From NCBI GenBank assembly GCA_023055355.1, contig JALJCS010000001.1, positions 50,969,381 to 51,033,380 on the forward strand: a DNA stretch of 64,000 bases, written 5' to 3'. Positions 27,734 through 41,351 of this stretch are shown in pieces. The notes beneath the pieces were generated by a model. That model was not told the DNA's origin. It made no database searches and saw nothing but the letters and a program-made list of their open reading frames with translations. Numbering within the stretch: position 1 is the first letter of the stretch; each line of letters starts with the position of its first letter. Made by a program: the position numbers and the translations under genes. The DNA is from Agelaius tricolor (lineage: Eukaryota; Chordata; Aves; Passeriformes; Icteridae).

Positions 27734-27797
27734 AAAAAAAAAAAAAAAAAAAAAGAAAAAAAAGAGAGAGAGAGATAGAGAGAGAAAAAAAAAGAGA
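27734..27797. repeat. poly(A) and (GA)n simple repeat
   Basis: A run of about 21 A residues is followed by A/G tracts and a (GA)n stretch with one T interruption, then by further A runs. It is a purine-only tract of more than 60 bases with no flanking retroposon body that I can recognise. Confidence 0.95.
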
Positions 27798-30700
27798 AGC
27801 TATTGCTTAGAAGAAAGCAGTCAAGCAACACTAAAATAGCCTATACCTATATAAATGTTCACTAGCATGGGCACATCCTCCCACATCTGGTACACAAAGT
27901 GGGCTGAAATGATTGACCATTCCACCCACCACTTGCACAGGCCTTCCATTTCTACATTTCTAAGAATATAGTGGTTTTTCTTTTCCACAGAGGTTCTTCA
28001 TTACCACATGCACATATCTTTGGCACAGTTTTACTCCAGACCAGAGAAACAAGGATGGGCCTTTCCACTGAACATATAGCAGAAGACAGAAACACAACAT
28101 ACCAATGACTTCAATCTGCCATCTCTTGAAGCACCTATGCCAGCAAGTGAACCAGATAAATCCCTTTTGGGGTGACACTGATCATGTAGCTAAGGCAAAT
28201 AAAATGGGTTGATGTCAACAGCTGTCTCTAAGCAATACTTAGTCTGTTTTGGCCACTGACAGGTATGAAAAGAATCTATGAGGTTAAGAGAGATTGAAGG
28301 GCTGCAGCAGCACAACTTATTTAAAGAGAAAGCTATAAATGCTGTGGAAAAAAAAGGGAGACAATAGGAAAGGATTAAAGTGGTTTGACCTTTCCTAGAT
28401 CAGTATGTTGCACTTAACTCTTTTAATTCTCTAAACATGCACCTACTAGGAGAAAAGCACCATTGCTTAAAGCCATGATGAAAACACCTAGCATGTGTAA
28501 CCATGATGCAACATCACCTACCCGATTTACTGTGCAATTTTTCAAGCATGTAACACAGCATGTAACAGCAGCAGACTCTCCCCCACTGATAAAATAGTTT
28601 CAGGAGGATCATGCATATTCTCCCTCCAGCCACCGCAGCCTTGGCACACTACTGGCCAGAGACAACCCTCACAAGATAAAACTACCCTCTGTCATGACTG
28701 CTAGGCAGGGAAATGCTATAGGCTTGCCTGCTGCAAGTATGTAGCATATTTAGCTGCAGTATTAAACACTTGTGTCTGAAAACCATAGAGATCAGTGTTT
28801 CAGCAGCCCAGGAGTAATGCAGGCCAATGTGCACTCAGAAGTCCACTCACTCCCTTGTGGGGCAAACCCCTCAAAAGTGACTGATTACCTCACTTGCCTT
28901 TGTTTGGTGATGTCTTTTAGAGTGGTACTTTAACCAAGCAGATTCTTCTACAGTGCTGCATGAGTGCCCTTCCTTGAGTTTCCTTTGGGTGTCCAGTACC
29001 TAAAAAATTAGACACCCCAAAGTAAACAATAACATTTGAAGATATGAGTGGCAAAGGTAGACGTTAAAAAAATAATTACTAGTTACCTTATTTATAAAAG
29101 AATTTCTCTATACACCTTCCAAAGGAGGCTGTTACTGTTTTTGTGTACACCTCATTCAGTTAAAACATAACTGTACAAGGATGTTCATTGCCTAATTTGG
29201 CCATTTTTCGTTTTTGTGGAAGTGAGTGTACCTTATGACCCATAAGTGCTCTGTGGATACAGTCCCTACAGGGAAGAGCCATGTCTCCTCCTTTTTTGAA
29301 TGGGTTAACAGGATGATGTTTCACTCTACATTTGTTTCAGAGGCTGTGGATGTTGGTAAAGAAACTTCCTATTCAATGACTATATATACAATACAGGTCT
29401 ATTTCACCTGGGCTAACCCAGTTTCAGGGTGTGTTTGAAATGTCCACATTTCAACAGCCCTCTCTCTTGCTTCAGTCAGTGTCCAAATTAAGGAAAATAA
29501 AACAAAAAACAAGAAGATAAAAAAGAGTCACTTTGCTCCTCAGGTAACCCCAGATTTTTTGGCAAGTAACTTTGTAAATTAGGGGTGCACTTTTTACTGG
29601 AATCATACAATTTTAGCTTCAGACATAGTTTATTTAAAAAGACCTAACTTCTGTCAGCATAATTTTTGTCTTTTACTCCAGCATAGAAGCATAGAACACC
29701 TTCACAGCTTTGTAAACACAATCCAATCCTTCACCTATTCCAGTGTTACAAGTCTCCAAGTTGCCCCTGTGCCAAATATAGTTATCTGCATTCAGTGCTG
29801 TCTGGCTGACACTCTTCATCCAGAGAGCTGTCCTGTTTTGATTTGACGCTCAAAAGATCTTGGCTTCATCCTGTATTTGTCTTGATAATGATTAACTGTA
29901 ATTTAGTTATGAGCAGTTAATTTATCATTTGAACTCCTGTAGTTTTGACCTCCAGCCACTGGAGTTTGTTTGACTTTTTCTACCATTATCACCTTGCCCT
30001 GTCTCCTTTAGGAGATGCCTACCAAAGACGAAGCTGATCTTTCAGCTCAAAGTTTTATGCCTTTTAAATTTCTCAGTGAAAGATGTTTTATCCAACAGGC
30101 AAATATGCCTCATGGTTTTAAAACAGAATCTTCCATTTAAAAGCCAAGGAAGAGCTTGTGCATCCCATTTTTCCTCTGTTTTTGCCAGCTATATCAGCTG
30201 TTCAGATAAGATATGAACCCTGCCTACGCTGACCTGCCCCCTAATTTTTTTCACTGTTCTTTAAAAATTAGTTTAAGGCCTAAGTTCATGTGTTTGCATG
30301 CAGTAGGCCAATATAACAAATAGATATGTTCTTCCAGATTATGAACCAAATGTTCAAATGTACCATGTTAGAAACAGCACCATAAATAACTAAAATCAGC
30401 TGTTCTGCTGCTGAATCCTTAAAAAAAAAATATTGCTGGAGAAAGTATGCCAGGAAGATAATCTTCCAGAAGTTTAATCAGATAATATAGAAGCTCCCTA
30501 ACAGCATATTTGTGATAAAACCTCATTAATAGGGTCCTTAATGGGGCTGCAGATGAATCTTAGAGCTTAATAACTCCTTGAACTGTGTTACTGTTTCTGT
30601 GCTCTCTTCCAGACCCCAAGATACCTTTTAGGAGTTCCTGATACTCATTGCTTCCTCCATGCCACAGGTACCAACCCGTACAAAGAGCACTTGTTGCAAG

Positions 30701-33700
30701 CAAATCCTAATATGCCAAAACAACAAATGCAGCAAAGAATCAGCTATCTAAAGGAGATACAGGAGATTGGAGAGAAGGAGCTTTTAGTGAAGAAAAACTA
30801 CAGGTCAAGGCCTACAGTATTTTCTGCTCACAGAATAACTAATATTAAACATTTTTCAGTAGTTGATGGAAACTATTTCAGCTGTAGGTAGAGCTGCAGC
30901 ACAAAACCAGGTAAAGAACAGCACAATCCCTTTATTTGCCTTTTATTCATTACTTCCACAGTGAAACTAAAGAAAGCTTGGCCTTAGTTTTAAGCTAAAT
31001 TTTTAAACATTACAAAAGGTTTTTAAAAAAAGGTAGAAAAGACATTGCCCTTCCTGCTATGAATGCAGAGTATAAAAAAGAGAAAACTCAAGTCTGAGAC
31101 TAAGAGAAGCCACTAGTGAAGACAAGCAACAAGAAAATGGTGTATATTTAGCATCAAGATGTTACTAAATGTTAATAAATGTTCTATGTGCTGTCAGACT
31201 CATTTCTCTGACTCTACAGATGATAATGACATTTGGAATAAATGATGGTGGAGAAGAAAACAAGGGTGTGGATTCTTTTTTTGCTCAGAAATTAGATGTT
31301 TCTGTACCCAAAATAGTGACTACTGCAAGGACTTATACTAGGGGCTTTTATTTTTTCTCCACTGACTTTTTTGAGAATTAGTGACCTACATTGTAGAGGG
31401 TTTCTTTTTTCTTCCCCTGCTCACAAGTGGCCTCACAGATTCCTATGACTCACAGAAATTTTTAAAAAACAAACCACCAAATGTGTGATTTTAAAACTAT
31501 CAGTGACAGTTTCATGATCAGTTATCAGAGGGGATTCCACACACTCTCAGTGCAATTGAAAGGAGCACCCCTTTCCTCATTAACGTTCAGGTAGATGTCA
31601 GTTCTAGGAAACTGCCTTTAGTTCCAAAGCCAGACTCCTCATGCATGTCCTGGATTTCAGCTGTTGATACCAAAAGCTCTTTTGATTCCATCAAATCATA
31701 ACCATCCATCTTCTCATAAAATCAAGGTTTATTTAGATTTCCTTCTATATCAGATCTGGATTTTTCCTCTGCTATGCTCAGTGTTCCTAAATAATTACTT
31801 ATCCCAGACTTGACCCTAGTTATGCTAAATGGTGAGATAACCACTGGACTCCAAGGTAAAGGGCAGACCTGTTTAATTATGCAGTGCTTCTAACTTAACG
31901 TGACTGGAACAACAATTCATGCCTTGTTTCATCTTTAGGGAAGAGAGCAAGATCCAGGGAACCAGGGTTTGTTTCCAACTCTTCTGTGCACATTTCAATA
32001 ACTGATAGAATAGATATAGAAAATGGTCAAGATACTTGCTTGCTTTTCTAGGTACCTACTACTATGAACACCAACATATTAATTAAGATCATGGAATTAA
32101 TATCAAAATTATTCACCAACACAGTGTAGTACTCTATGATGAGGAAAGCACCACTCATCATACATTATAGGCAGAGAGAAATGTCTACTTCACCAAACAT
32201 CTTGCCAGCACATGTTTATACTGCACACAAAAATGTTTATTGGGCATTTAGCAACCAAACACTCAGGATAGACAATTGTAAAATTTAAGTTACCCTAGGA
32301 AAGAGCTCTTTCATGATCTCACAATGACTTTTCCCACCCTACTGCCATCTCTTTGCATGCACAGGCTGCAAAGCTAGTTATCTGGTGAGCAGCTTTTTGG
32401 GCTTTCATGTCCTGCTCTTTGCTCAATGCTTAGCCTCACACTTTACCTGTTCATCAAACATGGCTCTAAAAATAAAATTACTCAGGGACTCTTGCTCTTG
32501 CCTCATCACCAAAGCATCTCAGTACCTTTAAGTGTGAGCTAATCTTTGTTGGTAAGCCCTGCAGCATGCGGGGGTGGTACAATCCCCATTTTACACATAG
32601 GGAACTGAAGCCCAAAGTGATTAAGGTCAAAAGTTTCCATTACTTTTTTGTACTCCTTGGGACTTCATTTTTCAGTTTGTTTAAGACTCAACTTTCTGTC
32701 TCCAAAGCCCAGTGTGTATTACCTCAGCTTCTGCTGTGAGAACTCAGCACTGCTTCACGTCAGACATGAAATCTCCACCCACACATGCGTAATACAAGGA
32801 GCACCCGGCCAGTCATCACCTCTGACAAGGTAGGTTTCAAAAAATTTTCCAGCACCACACAGAAATTTTGCGGCAAAGAGGAGGATAAGCACAGTTTCCC
32901 AGGGCAGCATGTGACAGCCTTTACCACATGCTGTGCTTGCTCTTGGTGCAATCTCTCCTCAGCCTGCAGCTTCAGGACAAGACAGCAAGCAAGGTCGAGG
33001 TCCTGGTCACGTGGGGGATGTCCTTTTCTCTCTGTCTCATATCCCTGATTCCTCAGGACAAATGCATTAGGTGAAGGAAACAGGCATTCTTCTGTATCAC
33101 ACTTAGTGACTTTAGTGTTCTTTAGTCTCAGGGGGAGCAGTAGAAGTGTGGGACAAAGGTGTTGGGCACATTCTATCTCTGGTGTAGAAATGGCAAAACT
33201 CAATGAGTTGGAACACCAAACCATGCTGAAGCGCAGACTGTGCAGCGGGGCACACGATGTCTATGCCCACTGCTTCACGTTTTCCCCTTTTCATTCTTCA
33301 CTCCTCCTTGTTCAGGTTGCACTTGCTTCTTCCTATCCCTCTAATTTTGTTGTCTTCAGCTTTCAGTCTCCATTCCTCAAGCTTTGCCACCAAGCTCTTG
33401 TTTCCTTGCTTTACCAAGTTCCAGTCTTCTTCTAACCCTTTTGACTAAGTCTTCATCACTTCAAAATTTGTGATTTTGGACATTTTGTTGATGGCCTTCA
33501 CCTTCCCATTTTCTGTTCTCTGACTCCTCATCATAGCCTTTCCCTATGGTTCCTCTTATCCCCATTCCACTCAGTTCTTCCTTTACTTGATCTTTTTTTC
33601 TCCAGTTCTTTCCTTTAGTGATCCCATATTTTAGCTCCAAGGAAGACCTGGTGTTTTTTCCATCACTTATTTTCCCAATCCCAGTTTGTTTCTACTCTGC

Positions 33701-36700
33701 TGATGAATGAACTGACTGACTGAATTGCTTCCCTTGTGCAGCTTCTCAGCTCCCAGTTTCCCATCTCCCACAGAATCTGTTCTGCATCCACAGTCTCCCC
33801 AGCTTTGAAATGGGGTGTTCTCCAACTTCAGCTGCCAGAAATCATCACCAAGCCTCAACTGCTACTCAGGTAACACCAGGCTCTTCCCAAGTCACTGATA
33901 TTCCCTTCTTCTACAATGCCTGCCAGCAAGACAAAGGGCACTAAAACTATGAGATAGGGACAAATTCCATTTTTTCATTTACAAAGTCATTATATAATTT
34001 TTGCCTACCACCTTGATTTGGACCAATGGGGAGCTGGAATTGTAGGATGTCCAGCTTTGCCCTACAGGTCTGGGCTGGAGCAAACCCACTCTGGATCACC
34101 CTGCACAGTTGCACATAGCAGGCATTATTGGATCTGTAAGGGGATGGAACATACTCCATCACACTGTGGGGAGCACACAGTTACAGGATGTTACAATTCA
34201 CTCCACCCCTGGATGAAGTTGGTCTGGTTTAGTGTAAGAACAAAAAAAAAATCAGTAAAAGTGGTTTGATCTGTGAGAAAATATAGATTTTTTCTGTTCC
34301 TTTTATTAACCTGAAAATATTACAATCACAGTAATGCATTTTTACTCATTAGAAAACTTTTAATTTCCACTTGCAGCATTGGAAGCATAAAAAACAAAAG
34401 GCACAAATTAAAGAACAAGGAGACAGTGCTATAGCCCCCTACCTTTTAACTAAGGACCCTTTGGTTAGTATATTGGGATGTGAGGAGACACAGGCTCTTT
34501 TTCTACATCTAATATCACCAGATGGTACAGTCCAGGGTACGGTGCTCCCAACCTTGCACATTGAGTCTCACCTACTCTATTCAGAAATGTTTAACTCTTA
34601 ATTGGAATAGCCTCAGTAAGATTTCTCATTGTTAGTTTATGATGAAACCTAATTCCATGGTGTTTTCCCTCCTACCCAAAAAATAAAAAATTATTTAACA
34701 CTTTGAACAAGAGGGACTGAAAGACTCCTTCATACTCTGTCCTCCATCGTAGCTTGCAGGTTTCCTTACATCACCGAGAAGGGTAAAGGGAAGGTAGCTT
34801 TGCCCCTGCCTTTACCTGGCCTTCCATGGCAGAGGTAGGAACAGCAACACTGGGTACATGACACCTCCCCCGAGCCACAGTGCAACAGGGGGAATTGGTA
34901 TTTCTGCTTGCCTTCACCCTGGAGACAGGTGGAAGGAAGTGTTTAATCTGACTCTTGGCAGTTTCAGGTCAACCAGAGCATATTTCTTGGATGGCAGGCA
35001 AAAAGTCTCTATCCACAAATGCAAACAGCAGTAGGCTTGGGCTGACATTTCTTTGAGTGGCAAGTGGCTCATCCCTGATGAATAAGTCTTTTTATTGCAA
35101 GAAATCAGGTCTCTGCTCCTAAGACTGGATCATCAGATCAATTTAAATAAAAAATTAGTGACATTTTTTTAAAAGACAAAATTATGTTGCTTTTTTTCTT
35201 AGCCTTGTCCCTAGAAAAGAATTACCTATTTTAAGTCAGGCTTTCCCTCATTCTTCCCTTTACCAAATTCATTGTAGAGACCAATCTGATATTTTATTTT
35301 TTTAAAAAAGGGGTTGACAAACATAGAAATAAACAGGAAACTGGGTTTTAATGACAGCAATGCTGAACACTTTACCAAACTGCTTTTGCCCGATTGTGGT
35401 TATAATTAAGACATAAGATGTAAACACATGGTCTAATTTCATTCTTAAGAAACTAATCAACTTTCTCCTAATGATAACAGTCCTGGCCTAACATCAAGCA
35501 GATACACTGAGTACTGAAACAAGGCAAGAAATGGTTAAGTGTGCATAGGTGCCTCTAACCTGCAAAATGCTCATGCAGTGGTGAATGTTCAGCTAGGAGA
35601 TTTACCTTTGATAAGCAATTCAGATGTTAAATTAGCTATGCACTACAACAGCACTGTGGGGGTTTTATGCAGAGTTCAGTGGAAGTAGATAAACTACTTC
35701 AGAGCTTCATTAGAATTTTGCAGGACTTCCTTGGAAGGAATCCCCCTCTGTGCCCAGGATGGCTCTGGTATCAGGAAGTTTCTCCAGAGTTTGAAGACTC
35801 ACACTTTGAACTCTGAAGTAACAGCAAAGCTCTACTTTAGCCTGTTGTAAACTATTCCCACTATGGTGCCATCTGTCTTATCTATAAAGGAACTAATCTC
35901 TGCCAAACACGAGGTTGGAGATAACCCTGTTTTCATTAATGCCCAGTTAAATACACGTGCCAAGCAGCCAAGGAGGGAAGAACTCATCTTTCTTCTGCAA
36001 GAATCTCCACAAGAATCTATTACAAAGGCAGAGTGTGCAGGGGTTACTTCTTCCCTGGACCTCTAGGGGTTCAACATACCATAGAAAGAAAACACAGATG
36101 GATCATACAGACACCTGCTCTCACGGCAAATGTAATGGACCTGCAGCCAGAGGAGTAAACAGTCACAGAAGCACAGGGACTCCTGGAATGATGCATGCTT
36201 AGGTCCTGGCCTGTGACCAGGAATAACTAATGGCTGTTTTTTCAGGTGGAGAACTTTTATAAAACAGACATGCCCAGGCTGAGTGTACTTGCAGGGGCAT
36301 GCTGAGAGGGACCATGTCAGAGCATACCTAGCGAGCCACTCCGATGCTGACATGCTGTCCCTAGGACTGACAATCTCAAAGGATCACTAGAAAAGCTTGA
36401 AGCTTATCACTCAGTTTGATTTTCCATCACACTGAAGTGACTCAGATTAAGCCCCTCTCAGGGTACAGTTTATTAATCATGGCAATCACTGATCACAATG
36501 CTGTCAGAACCACTGGTTATGCTAAAAGAGTTACCTTCCTGCTCAGGCAGCAAGATGAGCAAAAAGGATGCTATCAGGGCAGACAGACTTGATCTTACAC
36601 TGTCCTGGCTACCCCAAGAGTCAGCAGCCATGGGGTGTTCACACAGGCAGATCTGAGCAGCAGGGATGGGGGCACCCACAGGTACAGCCTGCATACAGCC

Positions 36701-39408
36701 CATGCATTACTTGATAGAATAACTGCTGTTTACACACATATCCAGCATACACTGTTGTGTATTTCTCAGCAGATGATGTGACCCTACTCATTCTCTCTTT
36801 CTTTTTTTTTTTTTTTGTAAACAGGTACCAACCCTTAAATGCAGATGTTTCTTTGGGAGAATATCATAACTGGTCCTCAGTGTATACCTAATTATTTATT
36901 TAGTCCAGGAAATGGCAGGATGACATAAGCCTGCTGAAATTGCCAGGGAAAACCTATGCAGGCAGATGTAATTGACCTCATTGAAACATCACAGGCCAGA
37001 GCAGGCCTTTACTGCGGTAACAAATCCCATGGAATAGTTACTGACTGTGGGCTCCTTGTTTTTCTGCCACAAGTTCTCATGGAATTTCACAACAAGTGAA
37101 ATTTGAGAATTAGCCATAAAGTTAGTGTTTCCCTTTCATCTCTTTTTAAAATGAACTAGTTTGGGCAAAGTACATGACCATAAAAGGGAAAAAATGACAG
37201 AGCAGCAGAAAGAGGAGGCTGAGGAGATCAGGATGAGATGTGTGCTGGACTTCCTAAATTGTTTGACTCCTACTCCACAAACCAGGCATGATTCAGCTAG
37301 GATAAAGCAGGGCACTTAAATTTTTGGCAATGAACTTCCAATCTTTATCTTGTCCTCAGCAGAGTATTTCCTTCACTCTAGATACTATGCAAAAGCATCT
37401 ATTTGTTCTTTTTTTTCATCATTTATTATTCTGTACAGAGAGGACTTGAAAGGTAAATTATTCTGATGACAATGGTGAGGAGCTGAGTAGGACTTCAGCA
37501 GTTCTCCCCTTAAAGGAAAAAAAACAAAGGTTTTGCAATAGAGAAAGCAAATTTCTTTAAAACTGGTCTACCAAATAAAGAAATGCCTTCTCTTAAGTGT
37601 AAGACAAATTCATCAGTTCAGTTACAAAGCATGAGAAATGCTTTTGGACAATGAACTATTACAGACATACCAAAAAACTTAAACCTATGGCCTCTCAGAA
37701 GCTGCCTGTCCTGTACAGTCTGGACTCCATCACTGCCCCATCAAAAGGGAGTCCTGTTCCATATGAAGGTCAGCACAGAGAGATGCATTTACATGGACCA
37801 GGTGATCCAGATCAGACAGTCCTTTGTTAATGCTCGAGAACCATGTGACAGAAATAATTACTTGGGGTGTTCCACATACACCACAGATGCATATATTTCT
37901 ACAATGTCTCCTAGGCATGATACACTACCTTTTCCTATATGATTTTCAAAGCTGTCTGAGACTACTTTTACTTCTCTCCACCTGAATGAGTAAACTGGAA
38001 TTTGTAGCAAGCAGATACAATTTTTGCTTCTGAAGCATCAAAAATTGCAAAAGTGGGAGCATATGACATGAAAACACACTCCCCCTGTGTATATTGCAGA
38101 AATCTTTAAAAATCCTCTCTGTGAAGTTAGGAATCAATGATTATGTTAGCCTTACTAGCAAGTGCTGTCATTGCAAAAATGGGGAGTCCTTTCCCTCTGA
38201 AATCAGAAGAAAACAATGTACTTTTTGAGCTAAAACACATGATCAGAGTCACCTCGTGGACATTGAGTAAACCCATGTTTACAAAGCAAACTCACCATTT
38301 CCCTGATGGGAGATGACTGTTAGCTGTTAGGAAAAAATCTATGGACTCTGTTATGTAGTTCAGCATATGCTGGTAAATTCCCATGTGTAAATAAATATCC
38401 TTCTTTGGAAGTATTTTTCTTGGGGAAATTCTGACCCTGCTGATACAGGGCAGATAGATTTTCCCTACATTTGGAAAGCTAACTTGAATTTCTGGCCACG
38501 CATAAAGCCTCTCACGTTATTCCCCATGCACAGAATGTGCTCTACACAAAGGAAATGCCTTTCCTCTGCTTTTGAAAGTTCAAGAATGAATTCACTTCCT
38601 CATTGTCCCTGAAGGCTGTGAGCTTTGAACCGTCCCAGAATGTAGTTAACCTCTTAACACATGAGATTCTGAAACCTATTGAATGCTTAGCACTTTTGAG
38701 GTAAAACTCCCGTTGAATAGTTTGGTTTGAGGGTTTGCCAACTGAGATTAATTCTCACATCTAAACTAGTAACTCTAAAACAGGATTTGCAGTAAGTGCT
38801 GTTGGTACAGACCCCTCACACCATCCTGTTCTCTCTAACAAAATCAAAACAGTCTGTTCCTGAAAGAGATGTTGGCCATGTGGCAGCAGTTATGGGCCCG
38901 ACAAAGCCCAAGAAACTCAACAGGCTGTGGTGCTGTCATGTTTAGAAAATTGTGAACATAAAAGCCAGCCAGAAGCATTCACCAAGTACTGTAGAAACTG
39001 GTATTTCATGGCTATTTCTCCACATTTAGATGATTTGGGGGAAATGACAAAAATTACGGAAGAAAAGAATGACAAGCTTCATGCTCTATGATTCATGACT
39101 AAAGATTACCTTCACATGGTCACTTTTTATTCACTTAGCCCTCCCCATGTAATTCCATCACTAAGACCTGCTGAGAAGAGATATTTCCATCTTGAGAGAA
39201 AACAGTATCAGCAGTTTTCCCATTTTGTAAAGGAATGAACAGTCACTCATTCAAATATGCACCAAGTACATGGAAATTAAAAACAATTCAACATAGCTTC
39301 ACTGATTTTAAAGAGTGTAAGGCTAGTTTAATAAATGGAAACATAGGTAACAAAATACATTATTGGACATACATAAAAGAAATGAGAACAGTTTGCAGGG
39401 GGTTTTTT

Positions 39409-39540
39409 TCCATTTGGATCATACAAACTGCTTATATTTTGGATCATACAAACTGCTTATTTCCATTTGGATCATACAAACTGCTTATCTTATAGTATTA
39501 GATATATATATAATATATATCTTATATTATACAAACTGCA
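39409..39540. repeat. irregular direct repeats plus TA-rich tract
   Basis: The core GGATCATACAAACTGCTTAT occurs three times, starting near 39,416, 39,441 and 39,469. A partial fourth copy, 'atacaaactgca', lies near 39,529 after a TA-rich stretch (39,502-39,529). Two of the copies share a 'ttccattt' leader. Confidence 0.9.
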
Positions 39541-40286
39541 GAAAGTAAGAACTTCCAGTGAAACTAGAATTCATTGGGAAAGAAATACAGAATACTAAAG
39601 ATCTGGAAGACTGGCAAGTCTGCTGAACAGCAGGTTGTTCTATCTAAGAAAGTTTTACTGACTGCATTACATGTTGGAATTGTTCGAGGAACAGAGGAGA
39701 GAGGAGTAAGAGCTTTAATTAAGCGAGCAAGTATTTGCTAGCTGCATTCCTTGCCCCTTCCCATCCACTCCCAGAGAATATAGCTTTGTGCTAAATACTT
39801 ACTTCATACCTAAAGTTAGAATAGCTGATCATCTCATCAGATAGGAATATAGAAAGGAAAATAACAGTAGTCCCTGCTTGATTTCACATGAGGCATTATC
39901 TTTAGCTATTTATTTGTTAACCACTTGCTGACTCATGGATGCAGAACTGATAGCTGAAACAAACAGCTCCAAAACCAGACTCTGCTTTAGAGTCCCCTGC
40001 TGTGGTGTGCACTGACATTTTGGTAGCACAGCAGTCATGCCAGCCTAAAGATCAAGTTAAAAGCTACAATGGTTGGGCTTGCACTACCTAAACCCAGCCA
40101 CTGCTCTGTGCATTAAGGCAGTTTTAGAAAGCAAAGACATACCTGTGCAGAATCCATCCCTCTGCAGTGCTATCTATGCAGTGCTTTATGCTTACAGCCC
40201 TCAACCTAAATCAAAGACCATTCTGACAGTAGTAGTTCACAGTTAAATGAAGTCTGCTACACATGGATGGTAACTCTCCGGAAGCA

Positions 40287-40371
40287 GGGACCACGTGTTA
40301 GGTGGTCCCTGTGTCTAGGTGTTAAAGTACAGCAAAAATAACCATGTGTCTAGGTGTTAAAGTACAGCAAA
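40287..40371. repeat. short hairpin followed by 35-bp period direct repeat
   Basis: GGGACCAC (40,287-40,294) is the reverse complement of GTGGTCCC (40,302-40,309), with a seven-base loop. Immediately after it, a 27-base segment at 40,310-40,336 is repeated at 40,345-40,371. Confidence 0.9.
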
Positions 40372-41299
40372 CACAACGCAAGAAAAGATTCTATTCTAAA
40401 GAGTCTGTAGTCAAAGTTAAACAAGCATGATAACAGAAAAGTGTGAGGAAAGAAGCATTCACAAACTTACCATACAACTGAGAAATTGAGGTGCCAGAAT
40501 GTAAGCCACAGCCCCAAATCCCACAAGAAACTGCAACAAAGCACAGGATGGAAAAGTACTGGGAACAATCGGACCTGTTTCTATGCTCTTTCCTGGACAG
40601 CTTCTCAACCTCTGTGAGAAACAAGGCAGTGAGGTCAATGGGCCTTTGATTCAGCTTTCTACTGCTGTACTTAGTTTAGCCACACATCTAGTCTGAGCCT
40701 GCATCAAAATCTACTGAAATCACTTTGCTCTCCTAAGCAGAAATAATGTTGGTCTTCCTCTTATTTCTTGCTGGGGCATTGTTGGAACTCTCTGTACTGT
40801 GCACTGAAGGGGGCCAGTAATGCTGGGCTGTGCTGCTGTCTCAAATGTAGCTATACATAGCTATGTCTGCAGTTCTTAGGGGTCCTGAGCCTTGCTGCAG
40901 TATCTACAGATACCAGAGGAATAAAAAACAAGTTACAAAGATTTTATCATCATCGCTTAAACTTTTCCGTGCATTTCACAGACAACATCGCTGAAACTTA
41001 CCTCCAGACCAGGAGGTAAGTATATGGTTAAGGCAAATCTTCAGTGTGGTTAATGCCATACTTAATCCCCTTACAGATGATAAAATCTGTTCTTAGAAAT
41101 GTCCGGTGTTTGCCTCCATAGCTCATTTTTCACACTGCTTCACCATCCTTAATGGGAGAATACCACCCTTACTGTTTAACCTTCAGGTCAACAAAAGGGG
41201 CTGAGGCAAGATTTGAACTTTCAGCCTCTTTGAACCCACTGCAGTTCCAGCCCTTCTGACACTTTTCTCAGAAATACTAAAAAGAAGGAGAAAATGAGC

Positions 41300-41300
41300 T

Positions 41301-41349
<49 letters not shown>

Positions 41350-41351
41350 AA
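41300..41351. repeat. (CA)n microsatellite with poly(A)
   Basis: About 14 CA units (41,300-41,328) run directly into about 23 A residues (41,329-41,351). This is ordinary simple sequence and probably polymorphic in length. Confidence 0.97.

Larger units (their letters stand above)
27798..41299. other. intergenic DNA, transposon-poor, no gene recognised
   Basis: About 13.5 kb in which I recognise no gene and no clear CR1 or LTR copy. Many AT-rich blocks contain homeodomain-like TAAT sequences, for instance at 29,880-30,600. Simple sequence includes T runs near 36,810. Small direct repeats at 39,409-39,540 and 40,310-40,371 are listed separately. The region lies upstream of TNFAIP3, which in other vertebrates is a gene-poor interval next to OLIG3. 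Long-range regulatory DNA is a reasonable but unproven reading. Confidence 0.45.

Noticed and set aside
29690..29760. 'catagaagcatagaac' stretch resembling the CR1 terminal tail
   Set aside because: The following sequence does not continue into the CR1 3'-end phrase well enough to call an insertion.
34018..34269. Open frames on both strands that hinted at a retroelement protein
   Set aside because: No motif of a reverse transcriptase, integrase or Gag protein could be identified, and no LTR lies nearby.
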